DNA from: Yamagishiella unicocca
Lineage: Eukaryota > Chlorophyta > Chlorophyceae > Chlamydomonadales > Volvocaceae
NCBI GenBank assembly: GCA_003116995.1
Contig: BDSL01000012.1
Span: 795,001 to 859,000, forward strand
Length of the DNA: 64,000 bases
Reading direction: 5' to 3'
The notes under the pieces were generated by a model that ran no database searches, was not told the origin of the DNA, and saw only the letters and a list, made by a program, of their open reading frames with translations. Of this stretch, positions 52,374 through 63,003 are shown in pieces (the first letter of the stretch is position 1; each line of letters begins with the position of its first letter). A program made the translations under genes and the position numbers.

Positions 52374-53230
52374 ATGCCCAAGCTGCCCACCGCCACCTGC
52401 CGCTCCGAACCCGGACCCGGGGGGCTGCCCCGTACGGCATCCGCGGGTGGCTTGGCTCCTCGAGGCGTCGCCGCATCCGACCTGGCGCTAGTGCAGGAGA
52501 TGAGAGACCGGGGTGGGTCTTAGGGTTTTGGGTTCTCACCGCCGTACGGCACCTCCGCATTCGACGTTGCCCACCCGCCACCCGCCACTCATGCCCCCAT
52601 CCCCCATCGACCAGGTGTCACTTGGGAGGTCATCGCCCGGCAATTCCCCGGTGGACGGACGGGCGCGCAAATCCGGCAACGCTACCATGCCAAGATGAGG
52701 TGCGGACTCGATCGGGGGTTCCACACCGCGTGCGTCCGTACGCGTCCGTACGTTTGTACTGCGGGCTGAGCAGCCGAGGCCCGTCGTGTCCGGGTAACGT
52801 CAAATATGCATGCAGGCGCAGCGGCGGCTTTGACACCTCAGAGGCGCGTCTTCCGACCGCCCGCCAATCCGCGCGGCTGCAGTCCTCATCCCGCCCCGGT
52901 AAGCTGTTGTGGACGCGAAAACCGTACATCGTACATCCGTGCATGCTGTACGGCCTATCCTTGCCGTCCGTTCGGTCAGTCAGCACCTACGCGGTGACTA
53001 GAGTGCCCCCGGCATGCCCGCATCTGTTTTCGTCCCCAGAACGGAACGAAGATGAGGAGGAAGGCGAGGAAGGCGCCGGGCTGGGCTCGGACGGCGGCGG
53101 CGGCGGCGGCGGCGGGGCGGCGGGGAGAAAGCGGCGGCGCGTCGGAGCGTCGGAGCACCAGTTGCCCGCAGGGCTGTCGGTGATGACGCAGCCGCCGCTG
53201 CGGGCGATGCCGCTGCAGGAGCGCATCTAA
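52374..53230 (+). CDS. Small Myb/SANT-like DNA-binding-domain protein, copy 1
   Basis: Exons 52374-52512, 52615-52699, 52816-52898 and 53040-53230 join in phase to 165 residues if translation starts at the ATG that opens the first of these. The segment DLALVQEMRDRG|VTWEVIARQFPGGRTG then AQIRQRYHAKM (about residues 37-75) has the spacing of a Myb/SANT helix-turn-helix: a central Trp, IA, GRT, and Q..R recognition-helix residues. The C-terminal part is acidic (EDEEEGEEG), then Gly-rich, then basic (GRKRRRVG, a likely nuclear signal). An upstream open exon candidate (51578-51785, ending at a GTGGGT donor) is helical (SLALEQQRGAAYLGQCLLEP) and could be an earlier exon, but I could not connect it in phase without skipping exon 1. 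A nuclear regulator is inferred. Confidence 0.65.
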
Positions 53231-54109
53231 GCGGAGAGCCAACATCATCCGGAAGGACCAGCACCGTCCGGTCATCGCCGCCGTGCGAGGAACGGGTGGG
53301 CGGCAGGCACTGTGTCCCAACTACGGGGCCGAATACCGAGGCTCAAGAAAGACTGCGGATGCGACGGCGCGCTCTGGTGCTGTGGCTCGGGGGCCCTCAC
53401 AGCCACAGGCGGCGCTGGTGCAGGCCGCTCTGGTGCTTTCTCGCTTTCCCTCTCAGCAATTGCCTGCAGAGCTCACTTTTTCTCCATCGCCAGCTGCGCC
53501 AGGCGCTCTGCAGAGTGCGGCTTTTGGCCACTGTAACCCTAGCGTGGGTGGGGGGTTGGCTCGCTCACGTGGCTGCTCAAACTTAGGGTCACCGTCAGAG
53601 TGGTCAGACATTTTACAGAGGGCAAGGAAAGGTTTACAGAGCCCGCCAGAGGACTTGTGCGCTCTGAAGCATTATGTACGCTCCGCAGCGCGCGGCGGGT
53701 TGTCCCAAGGCCCTATATGGCAGCCGTTTGGGGCTGACCATTTTGGGACGGGGGTTACCTGGTGGGAAGATCAGGGGACGTTTTCTTTTAGACGATGTAC
53801 ACGCGGTGGGGGTATGCAACTCTGGCTCGACGCCCCCGATCCAGCCAGGATCCAGCCCGAATCAAGGGTACTTGATTCTATACCCTAGACGAACGTGCCA
53901 TTGTACTATTGCTTAGCTGCCCTGGCGGCACCACCTGCATTCCCCCAACCCCTGCGCCACCAATAATGCCGGCGGCTGGCATATTCACGAGTGCCAGTGC
54001 ACGCAGCAACCCATGTCAAGATGTACGAATCTCATCATCGGCGCCCGCAACTGCAGGAGATTCAGTGGCAAAGAATGATAAGCAGGAAGCGAGCCGGTGA
54101 GGCGCACCT
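53231..54109. other. Myb-like gene 3' flank
   Basis: A TGTAA word (53530-53540 area, actgtaaccc) about 300 bp past the stop fits a volvocine poly(A) signal. A 201-codon frame (53283-53888) shows no motif and is read as 3' UTR or non-coding. It is duplicated. Confidence 0.45.
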
Positions 54110-54441
54110 AGCCGTGTGTGGACAATGACGACCTCAGGGAACGGGCAGACGTGGTGGCTGAAGCACGCGGAAGGCTGGCGGAATGGTGCGACAGGGTGGA
54201 GGTCATGGCTGAACGTCGCGAAAACATTACACGCGAAGTTCCGGAGTGAGTGAGGCCACTTCCTGTCAGGCCATTCAGACTGCCCGCACAGCTCTGGTCT
54301 CTCTTCCTCAGGTTCTCCCCTGCCTGCGGATCCCGACGTTCCCTACCTGCCTCTCGAGCCCTTCCAAGTCCCCGCCGCTGCTGCCGCATCTTGACAACCC
54401 CAACTACTGGCCCAAGCTCTGGGCTCCTTCGGTAAGTCTCC
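54110..54441 (+). CDS. Possible two-exon fragment of an unidentified gene
   Basis: A helical, charge-rich frame follows a TAG acceptor at about 54110 (DDLRERADVVAEARGRLAEW, then RVEVMAERRENITREVPE) and meets a donor GA|GTGAGT at about 54247. A second open stretch follows an acceptor at about 54312 and ends at a good donor (TCG|GTAAGT, about 54433). The first segment is also at the window end (about 63883-64000). I do not recognise the family. The frame of the second exon is ambiguous between two protein-like readings, so this is tentative. Confidence 0.3.
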
Positions 54442-55140
54442 CGAAGGGCAGTGGTCGAAGCACGCAGTGTGTCACCATACCAAGCTGTGTGTGCCACCAG
54501 GACACTACCCAACCGAACCTAGGGCCGCCCGTATCCCCTCGGTTGCCATCGCCACCGATCTACACTCGTCTAGACACGTGTAATGAGCAAGTCCTTTAAC
54601 ACGAAAAAATGATTTGGCATGCATTAGGGAGGTGCGCATGTGCTGTCACAGCGCCATACGACAATATACACAGCGGGGCTGTCTTCCTATCCGCTCAGAG
54701 CCAGCACTGCGCGTTACTGGAATGACTGTATGTTTGTACTGACGAAGCCTACACCAGCTTTGGGCAAACTCAAAATCAATGGTGCGCCCTGCGCCTATGA
54801 AAAATGTTTCTATGATGTTCCGAGTTCTGACTGCAAAACGTGAACAATCTACTATATAACTAGGCCCTCGAGCCCCAGCGCAGCTGCCGCCGATCGGCCG
54901 CCACCGCCGTCGAGGCTGCCGGCGAGGGACGAGCTCCTGCTAAGGCTGCCGCTGCTGCTTGCACCGTCGTAGTCGTCGCGTCGGCCTCGGCCGAGGCGTA
55001 GGCATGCGGGTCATGCGGTGAGACCGTGGCGATCAAGCACCAGCGCATTAGCCCCCTGGCGCTCCAGCTAGCGAAGCCAGGGCACTTGCGCCAGAGGCGA
55101 TGGGTGCGGCAACGGCCGTCTTCACGGGGTGGGCGGGCGC
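54442..55140. other. Unassigned sequence
   Basis: No convincing gene is seen. A 67-codon frame at 54640-54843 lacks any motif. Confidence 0.4.
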
Positions 55141-55144
55141 CACT

Positions 55145-55921
55145 GCTCAACAGCCATGCGGTAGATGTACGATGCACGGTCGACTATCATGAAGCCAAGG
55201 GCGACGCCAAGGGCGACTCCCAAGGGCTTTCACGACGTCCACCTTGGAGGCCCGCATGACCGCCAGGCAGAAGGCCATCCAGCACACCAGCTCCAGTAGA
55301 GTGGTCCAGAGCTGCGGTCAGACGATGTGCAGCTAAAGTAAGCTGACAAGGTAAACGATGCCAACCAGCACACACACGGAGGTCACGAAGTACTGCAAAC
55401 ACAACGGAGAAAGGAACATACGCGCCGACTATCAATGCCACTGCGCACCGTGCAAATCAAGAGTCGGGCAGCAGCAGAAAACTTACAAGGAACGAGTCGT
55501 GGGCTCTGCGTGCCTGAACCTGCCTGGCTACCTCCGCCTCCACCTGCTGCTTGAACTGCTTGGCTGCCTCCGCCTCCACCCGCTGAACCTGCTTGCCCCA
55601 CGTCCAAGCAACGAGCTGAGCCAGCACCGCCGCGATCCTCAGCTGCTGCAGCTCCTCCTGAACGCGCTCGTCGCTATGAAAGCCCTGCATGCATTCGAGG
55701 GGGAGACAGTATCAGATTGAGGAAGTAAGGCTCCAACGAGCGCGTCGGGAGCCGCATCGGCCGAGCGATCGCACCGGATTCGACCGCGACGAAAACGTGT
55801 GCGTCCGCAGACTGCTGGTACAACGATTTGAAGGCGGTGTGAGAGTCTTCTGTTCGGGGCACCGAACGAACAGATTTGCGCTAGCCGCGCGCTGAGCACG
55901 ACATGCGAGCAGGACAGACAT
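55145..55921 (-). CDS. Candidate organelle-targeted membrane protein (weak)
   Basis: An ATG at 55921 opens MSVLLACRAQRAASANLFVR, an Arg/Ser-rich start resembling a transit peptide. It can be joined (donor CCG|GTGCGA) to an exon from about 55681 encoding FHSDERVQEELQQLRIAAVL and an amphipathic EAEAAKQFKQQVEAEVARQV stretch, which ends at a strong CTT|GTAAGT donor (about 55485). Hydrophobic pieces follow: YFVTSVCVLVGIVYLVSLL (about 55390) and LLELVCWMAFCLAVM (about 55290). A third (VALGVALGFMIVDRASYIY, about 55200) is in another frame next to a 12-bp duplication. The later exon joins are unresolved, and the gene may be broken. I do not recognise the family. Confidence 0.3.
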
Positions 55922-57760
55922 GGCTTAAACTAATGACTAGTGTGTCATATATTAGAAGCTGGTGCGGCGGAGGAATTGGCAAAGTCGACCAGGGTGCCCT
56001 ACTATGATTTCCAGCATTGTAGACTGACAGCTGGTCCATCACGGCGGTATACTCCCGTCCCACTTGTAATCTGCATTCCGGTACACCCAACTACAAGCTC
56101 GCAAACGTTTGGGATCCCAATTGGCAGCGAAAGGTGGGGGTCCGAGACCAGGTGGGAGGAGGGGGCTGGGTTCGCAGTCAGGGTTCGACCCCACTAGGAA
56201 TCAATAGTCGGCCGAGGGGCCAATCGGGACTGAGGGGTGTAGGTCAGAGGGTGTATGCTGGTCTTGGCAAATTTCAAATTTCAAAATCGAAGAAACTTCC
56301 TAGGAAAGAATGCTGCGCCAGAGCCGGCATATTACCATTTTTTCCACCCCCTCTCGACCAGATGGGCGGAGCACGGCTACCTGCACGACGAAGATGACTT
56401 GGCGACCCTGGGCGCCAGCCGTACCTGCGGACAGCTAGTCGATGCGGCGCCAGCTGCGATGCTATGGACCACCGAAGGTGACGATGGGCGATGTGGCGGG
56501 CTGTGGCGCGGGCTGCTGAAAAGAGCCCAGCTTGAGTTGCGGACCGTGGGTATGGCGCGGCGACGGGTCCGGCGGCGGCCGTGGTGGCATCTGGGTCGCA
56601 ACGCCCTGCCCGGGTCCAGGGTGGGCCTGGGGCAACAAGGGAGCAGCGGCGCGTGCGGCGAGCAGGACCAGGGCAGGTGGGCTCGGGGCAAGCGAGATTG
56701 GCGGACGAGGAGCGGCAACAAACTGGTGGGTACAAAAAAGGGATGGTGGCCAGCAACGGTAACCCACAGAGCCAGGTGCACGAAGCACGACCCATATCAG
56801 AAGCCGTCCGCCATGGTGGCTTTGCTGGAGCGATCGTACGACAGCGCACTCGACGAGCACCGATCGCGCCACGTTGAGCCTTAGGGGCGTCGTCGATAAT
56901 CACCCCCACCCTCCCTCTCCCTCCCCAGTCCGCCCGCTAACCCGTGGCCAAGGAGGCGGAGCTGGAGCTGCGGCTGCTCAGGCGCTGCGCCAGGACGTCC
57001 ACGCCCATGGCGGCGTCCGCGGCGGGGCGCGCGTCGAGGGTGTATCCAGCTGCGGCGATGGCGGCGGCGGCCGCCGCGCGAGCCGGCAGCAACAGGGCCC
57101 GGCGGCCTGTGCTGCTGTGGGCTGGCACGGCGGGTGAGGCTCATGCAGCTGAGGCCTGCAACCCGTCCAATCCTCTGCGGGTCGTGGCCCTTCCGGTTTT
57201 GGCCCTGCCAGTTGTGGCCCTGCCCGCCAGTTGCGGGCCTGTCAGTTGCTGCTCCGTCGGTTGTTGTGGCGTCGGTTGCGATGCCGCCGTTTGCTCCGCT
57301 CGTTGAGCTGCCCCGTCGGTCGATCCCGCATTTGTGGCCCGGCCATAGCCAGCGCGCACAACCGCACTAACCATTGCAGCTGTCACGGGACGTTGCGACA
57401 CAAGAATTCCGCAACGCTCCAGGTTTCATCACAGAACAAGAGCTCATGGTATTGTCGCGACAAATACTTGACCAGTGTAATGTCCCTGCTCTTCGCAAGG
57501 GTAGGAGCCTGGCGCCGCGGCTGCACGTCCCATGATGGCGACGCGCTGGACATGCCACCACAATTACTGGCGGTGAAAGAGTTCAATAAGTTACTACTTA
57601 TATATGTACGTTTGTTAAATTTACAACGGCGCAGGCCGCTCATCTTTTGCGCAAGGTGTAGCAACATGGTCGCGGGGATAATCAGCGAGCGCAATACTGA
57701 AGTAAATTTAAACGCAAGTCATTATGTCACCTGCAGGAACTGAATGGAGGTGAGTGCCTA
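55922..57760. other. Unassigned region
   Basis: About 1.8 kb with several overlapping frames but no family motif. A 63-codon minus frame (57128-56937) starting MPAHSSTGRRALLLPARAAA resembles a targeting peptide but cannot be extended. Degenerate gccagttgtggccctgcc-type repeats lie at 57180-57260. Confidence 0.4.
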
Positions 57761-57768
57761 TGAAAATT

Positions 57769-57840
57769 GTGAAAATTACCCTTTCCGTACATATGAAAAT
57801 TCCCCCTTCCGTACGCCTAAGCTATGAAAATTGCTACGGT
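57769..57840. promoter_or_regulatory. Direct repeats just upstream of the coiled-coil ORF
   Basis: tgaaaattaccctttccgta and tatgaaaattcccccttccg (both continuing into gtac) are adjacent 22-24 bp repeats, followed by a third partial copy (tatgaaaattgctacgg). They lie 60-130 bp before the ATG at 57899 and could be promoter elements or element termini. Confidence 0.5.
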
Positions 57841-57898
57841 GGTGGTTGCCTGCTACCCTATATCTTACAAGACCTGCATTAGTCCTTTCTCAATAGAA

Positions 57899-58396
57899 AT
57901 GTCTCAGAACATTTCTATTGAGCAAATAAAGCAGCTTTTGGAGGACGCCCTCAAGCCCATCAAAGACGGGTTGGCGGGCCTCTCCACGAGGGTGGATGAC
58001 CTCTCCACGAAGGTGGATGACCTCTCCACGAAGGTGGACAAGACGATGGTCAAGGTCGACATCCTTGTCGCGAAGCAGGAGAACGCGGCAGCAACGCGGA
58101 GCGACCGTCTGCAGGTGGTACCTCGACCGGACGGTTCCATGCCAAGGGTGGACTTTCCGGAATCGATCCAGCAGCTCCTGGTTGCGGGCAACGAATCTCT
58201 GCCCGACGGTCAGCGGAACACCTGGAACAGGAGCAAGTCCAAGGCGCTGCTGCGGCAGTATGAGGGTGCAAGCGATAGTGAGAGCGAGACCGACGACAAC
58301 GAGTACTCGTCAAAGTCGCGGGCGCGGAGGCTCAAGCTCGCCCGATTCCTGGGCATCACCAATACCCAGCTCAACTTCGCGCAGATGACGCTGTAG
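57899..58396 (+). CDS. Intronless coiled-coil protein, 165 residues, unknown function
   Basis: The frame runs from ATG 57899 (MSQNISIEQIKQLLEDALKP) to TAG 58396. An in-frame upstream ATG at 57824 would add 25 residues. Residues about 20-60 repeat a 7-residue heptad (STRVDDL, STKVDDL, STKVDKT), a strong coiled coil. The middle holds PRVDFPESIQQLLVAGNESL. The C-terminal part is acidic (SDSESETDDNE), then basic (KSRARRLKLARFLG). No introns, in a region where every other recognised gene is intron-dense, suggests a mobile-element origin or recent retroposition. I do not recognise a named family. The coding reading is supported by the long coherent heptads and sharply bounded frame. Confidence 0.6.
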   Translation: MSQNISIEQIKQLLEDALKPIKDGLAGLSTRVDDLSTKVDDLSTKVDKTMVKVDILVAKQENAAATRSDRLQVVPRPDGSMPRVDFPESIQQLLVAGNESLPDGQRNTWNRSKSKALLRQYEGASDSESETDDNEYSSKSRARRLKLARFLGITNTQLNFAQMTL

Positions 58397-59180
58397 GCGC
58401 CTGCATCGCCTCGCTGGAGCAATTAAACCGGTGTTTTTCAACACCACCCTGCCCGGACTGCTGCAATTGCGTTGTTCGCTGACAGCCAGGCCCTTTTGCC
58501 AGGCAAATGAGCAATTAAACCAGCTAACATACAGTCCGAGCCAAAAATTGTGGGACACTGCTAGGTCAAGTATTAAAACATTTTTTCTGGTGACACACAA
58601 AGCATGATCGATTCGGAAACCAGGTTGTTGACTACAAGTATTTCACCCCGAGCCTGCGCAAAGTATAACCGGCCGACACTCTCAACACATTAACTGCCCC
58701 CTTTTCACGGGTTCTTACCTCGATATTTCACACAAAACAGCAGCAGGTGAAGGACTGGGAGCTACTCGATGCACTTCAGGACAAGGGGTGTCGGCTTCCT
58801 CGAAGCCGGAAAAAGGGCGGGGCCCCCTTAAATCCGTAAAGGCCGGTTGCTTAGCCGCGTGTGTGACAACAGCAGCAGGGCTGTTTCACCACGCAAGGAT
58901 AGAACCACCTTGACAAAAGTTAAGGGAAGCCAGCATTAATTGATTGCATGCGCCAATTCCGGGCGCATGCCGCATGGTCAGTACCGTGAAGCCCCAACCG
59001 ACATGCCCTTGTCGTGGAAGGCCAGAGCGTTGCTTAGGAAACCAACGTGCGGGTTACATGGAAATCATCTGCGAGGTGCCTGCTGACAGAGCTGAGGGTC
59101 CCACGGTAGACAACACCATAATCATCGTTGCCGGGCATCAAAGCGAATGATAGAGCCGGGGAATCGTTGGGAACACCGTG
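58397..59180. other. Unassigned sequence after the coiled-coil ORF
   Basis: No gene is seen. The word gagcaattaaacc occurs twice (about 58417 and 58508), which may mark a small element or its tail. Confidence 0.4.
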
Positions 59181-59196
59181 CGTGTCATGACCGTGT

Positions 59197-59696
59197 TCCC
59201 AGCATTTAGGCCGTGTTCCCGCCCTTGCAATTATTCCGGACACAATCAACGAATCGTCCTTGTACGTCATTTAGACGGTACCGGGCATCCATGCGAATGA
59301 TATGAGTTCCCAGCATTTTAGGCCGTGTTCCCAACCATGACCGGCTAGCCTTACATCCCCACAGAATACTGCCCAAAATCACTCCAAGGCTATGGTACCC
59401 TTAGTATGACGGATAAAAGCTCGATGTGTCCGGACCACTCGCAAGGGTGGTAACACGGCCTGAAACGCTGGGAGCACGGTCATGAAACACACCATGTTCC
59501 CACCAATAACCCCCCGTGTTCCCACCCATTCCCCTGCTCATCTAACCCGCATGGATGCCCGATTACTTTCAAGACGACCTCTAAGATTAATTGAATGTGT
59601 CCGGACAACTGGAAAGGCGGCGGGGAACACGGCCTAAAATGCTGGGAATGGCATGCACCGTGTTCCCACCAATTGCAAGGGCGAGAACACGGCCTG
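59197..59696. repeat. Cluster of inverted repeats (fold-back structure)
   Basis: A roughly 50-bp motif (ttcccagcattttaggccgt, continuing gttccc... to ccggacaca) appears forward at 59197-59243 and 59306-59331, and reverse-complemented at 59425-59472, 59597-59647 and, in part, 59671-59694. A second shared word (gggcatccatgcg) is at about 59283 and inverted at about 59548. It resembles a fold-back or MITE remnant. No transposase is nearby. Confidence 0.75.
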
Positions 59697-60359
59697 ATCA
59701 CTCAGTGTTATGTACCAAACCATTGTGAGGATTGTGCATGCCAACCATCGCCAAAGTGCTGGCTGGCACAGCCGAGCGCGCCACGGGAGAGAGCGTCATG
59801 AGTGCACCTCCTCGCTCGAAGGTCCCGATCGGTTGGCTTACGATAGTAGTAGCGCAGGTCATAAAACAAAACGGCTAGCCTATCTGCATAAAGTCAAAAG
59901 GTGCTCGGCCCGGCAAGCCGCAACAAATGGTGAAGTTAGATGCAAGGCTGCGGCGAGCGGATATAAGAGATATCAGATGCCGTGGCTTGATCTATTTATT
60001 ATAAGATACACGGAACCTTTTCGAGGGAAGTACAATGCGAAAGGCATTGCTTTGACCGCGGCCTTGCTCCACGGGGACTGTGAGGATTCCACCCGGTCGT
60101 ACAAGTACATTGTACGACGCTCGCAGAAAATGCTGATCAGCTGATGTCCGAGCGGCTTTGCACCGCTGGCATCGCGTGTGTACGCATATAGGGCCCTTTT
60201 TGGGAAGGAGCTTCCTAACAGGGACCACGGCGACCGTAAAACTCGTTCTCGCTCAAATGATTTTTGGTTGCCAAAGTAAGGTTATAGGGTGTCATAGAGG
60301 ATGCATAAGGCTATTGAAATATGCTTACAATTGGGCGTCCTATAATGTTTGGTCCGAAC
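59697..60359. other. Unassigned sequence left of the GGAC tract
   Basis: No gene motif is seen. A 144-codon frame (59710-60144) has no recognisable domain. Confidence 0.4.
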
Positions 60360-60873
60360 GCACGGACGGACGGACGGACGGACGGACGGACGGACGGACG
60401 GACGGACGGACGGACGGACGGACGGACGGACGGACGGACGGACGGACGGACGGACGGACGGACGGACGGACGGACGGACGGACGGACGGACGGACGGACG
60501 GACGGACGGACGGACGGACGGACGGACGGACGGACGGACGGACGGACGGACGGACGGACGGACGGACGGACGGACGGACGGACGGACGGACGGACGGACG
60601 GACGGACGGACGGACGGACGGACGGACGGACGGACGGACGGACGGACGGACGGACGGACGGACGGACGGACGGACGGACGGACGGACGGACGGACGGACG
60701 GACGGACGGACGGACGGACGGACGGACGGACGGACGGACGGACGGACGGACGGACGGACGGACGGACGGACGGACGGACGGACGGACGGACGGACGGACG
60801 GACGGACGGACGGACGGACGGACGGACGGACGGACGGACGGACGGACGGACGGACGGACGGACGGACGGACGG
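60360..60873. repeat. Pure GGAC/GTCC tetranucleotide tract, about 128 copies
   Basis: An uninterrupted (ggac)n run of 514 bp. Long RTDG or RPSV frames across it are artefacts. Its right end is the exact left breakpoint of the segmental duplication. Confidence 0.99.
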
Positions 60874-60910
60874 ATTGATTGATTCCGGAAGAAATTGCAG
60901 GGAAGCTGAC

Positions 60911-60983
60911 CTGCCAGGAGGATTGCCGTCGCATCATCGTGGCCGGGGTCACAGTCCAACCAGACCGGTATAGGGCGGGCCAT
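60911..60983 (-). pseudogene. Orphan copy of nucleoside hydrolase exon 1
   Basis: It is identical to 51134-51206: MARPIPVWLDCDPGHDDA followed by the same splice donor. The intron runs after about 38 bp into the GGAC tract (GTCC on this strand), and no second exon is present in the 2.5 kb beyond. It can still be transcribed from the duplicated promoter, but it cannot give the enzyme. Confidence 0.9.
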
Positions 60984-61354
60984 CACCTTTTGTGCGGGTG
61001 GCGACGCTGCTCAAATTAATTTAGGCCGACGAATAGTACTCACAGCACGCTAAAGTACTGCATTTTGTGGACTGGCGTCTTCAACACACGGCGTACCTGT
61101 ACCGTTTTTGCGGGAAGCTTCGGACGCTAGGATAATTGGGGACAGGGTGCCATAATGTTATTCAAACGGTATTCATAACTTAGATCCTTACTATAATACA
61201 GTTAGTCCGCCATAGGCGCTCCACAACACCCAACTTCTTAACTTCCGTCTTCATTTGTACGCGCCGGCCAAGCAACGGTTATGCACATGGGATTCCTGTA
61301 ATCAACGTTAGTAGTCTTGGGCCGTCTGAGCTAGGGCGCCTGCCTCCTGATCCG
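60984..61354. promoter_or_regulatory. Duplicated divergent promoter region
   Basis: Copy of 51207-51577, unchanged as far as I compared it. It lies between the orphan exon and the second Myb-like gene. Confidence 0.4.
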
Positions 61355-62023
61355 ATGGGCCGGCTCCGCGATGGACCGGCGCGCGTGCCGCGTCCCGGCA
61401 GCGAGCCCCTCCAAATAAGCAGCTCGTTATTACCCTCTTTGGCTCTGGAGCAGCAGCGTGGCGCAGCCTACCTAGGCCAGTGCCTGCTGGAGCCGAGTGC
61501 GCGGGTGGCGACGGCGCCCATGCTGCTGCCGTACGTGCAGCACCTGGGGCCGCCTCCGCCCGGTGGGTTTGAAGCATGCGGCTGCGGTGGTTTGACGGGA
61601 TGGGCCTGACGCGATGCATGGGAGCCTCATCAGACATTCATCCTGTTCACGAGGAAGGGTGTGGCATGTGCTGTCATAAGGTGCCGCTGGTGCCATCCCA
61701 CGCCTGCTCAACCCCGTCACCCGCACAGGCTCCGCTGCAACCACCACACCTGAATGCCGTACGCTGCACGCTACCGAATGCCGTGCCGTACCGCCGCAGG
61801 GAACGTGCCGCGCTTCCGACCGTCCGACTTCCCGACGAAGCAGCCGGATCCGACTCTCCTCGCGCAACCCGTCCCTCAGGTGACCCAAATCCAACCGCCA
61901 ACCGCCACAACCACCAACGCCACAACCGCCATCGTCATTGGCTGCGGCTGCAGCCGTCGCAGCTTGTGCCACGAGCCACTGGGCCTTGGCGTTTGCGCTT
62001 GCTTGCGTGCTGCCTTCGTTGCC

Positions 62024-62048
62024 TGTGTGTGTGTGTGTGTGTGTGTGT
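62024..62048. repeat. TG dinucleotide run, second copy
   Basis: About 12 TG units, 4 bp shorter than in the first copy of the duplication. Confidence 0.95.
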
Positions 62049-62146
62049 ATCTCGTCCAACCGAGGCTCATCTAACGGGTGCACTGATATTCTCAACCCCA
62101 ACCCGACCATCCCTGCCCCGCTCTCGCTCTCCGTTCGTCAACACAG

Positions 62147-63003
62147 ATGCCCAAGCTGCCCACCGCCACCTGCCGCTCCGAACCCGGACCCGGGGGGCTG
62201 CCCCGTACGGCATCCGCGGGTGGCTTGGCTCCTCGAGGCGTCGCCGCATCCGACCTGGCGCTAGTGCAGGAGATGAGAGACCGGGGTGGGTCTTAGGGTT
62301 TTGGGTTCTCACCGCCGTACGGCACCTCCGCATTCGACGTTGCCCACCCGCCACCCGCCACTCATGCCCCCATCCCCCATCGACCAGGTGTCACTTGGGA
62401 GGTCATCGCCCGGCAATTCCCCGGTGGACGGACGGGCGCGCAAATCCGGCAACGCTACCATGCCAAGATGAGGTGCGGACTCGATCGGGGGTTCCACACC
62501 GCGTGCGTCCGTACGCGTCCGTACGTTTGTACTGCGGGCTGAGCAGCCGAGGCCCGTCGTGTCCGGGTAACGTCAAATATGCATGCAGGCGCAGCGGCGG
62601 CTTTGACACCTCAGAGGCGCGTCTTCCGACCGCCCGCCAATCCGCGCGGCTGCAGTCCTCATCCCGCCCCGGTAAGCTGTTGTGGACGCGAAAACCGTAC
62701 ATCGTACATCCGTGCATGCTGTACGGCCTATCCTTGCCGTCCGTTCGGTCAGTCAGCACCTACGCGGTGACTAGAGTGCCCCCGGCATGCCCGCATCTGT
62801 TTTCGTCCCCAGAACGGAACGAAGATGAGGAGGAAGGCGAGGAAGGCGCCGGGCTGGGCTCGGACGGCGGCGGCGGCGGCGGCGGCGGGGCGGCGGGGAG
62901 AAAGCGGCGGCGCGTCGGAGCGTCGGAGCACCAGTTGCCCGCAGGGCTGTCGGTGATGACGCAGCCGCCGCTGCGGGCGATGCCGCTGCAGGAGCGCATC
63001 TAA
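62147..63003 (+). CDS. Small Myb/SANT-like DNA-binding-domain protein, copy 2
   Basis: Exons 62147-62285, 62388-62472, 62589-62671 and 62813-63003 are the shifted equivalents of copy 1. They encode the same 165 residues with the WEVIARQFPGGRTG Myb-like segment, acidic patch, Gly run and KRRR. No difference from copy 1 was seen in the coding exons. It keeps the complete upstream interval, so both copies may be expressed. The upstream exon candidate is at 61355-61562. Confidence 0.65.

Larger units (their letters stand above)
51095..54227. repeat. Segmental duplication, first copy
   Basis: This is nearly identical to 60872-64000 (offset 9,777 bp on the left, 9,773 after a TG-repeat difference). 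Differences seen are 4 bp fewer in the TG run of the second copy, one base in a G run near 53552 and a 6-bp insertion (ccggta) at the equivalent of 53817. It includes nucleoside hydrolase exon 1, the promoter interval and the Myb-like gene. The right end lies outside the window in copy 2. Confidence 0.97.

Noticed and set aside
53283..53888. 201-codon ORF after the Myb-like gene, present in both duplicates
   Set aside because: Conservation reflects the very recent duplication only. No motif is visible, and it lies in the expected 3' UTR with a TGTAA word inside.
56274..56909. 209-211 codon ORFs on both strands
   Set aside because: Overlapping GC-rich frames with no domain, no splice-consistent extension and no distinguishing evidence for either strand.
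60158..60986. Long RTDG and RPSV repeat ORFs
   Set aside because: They come purely from the GGAC tetranucleotide tract.
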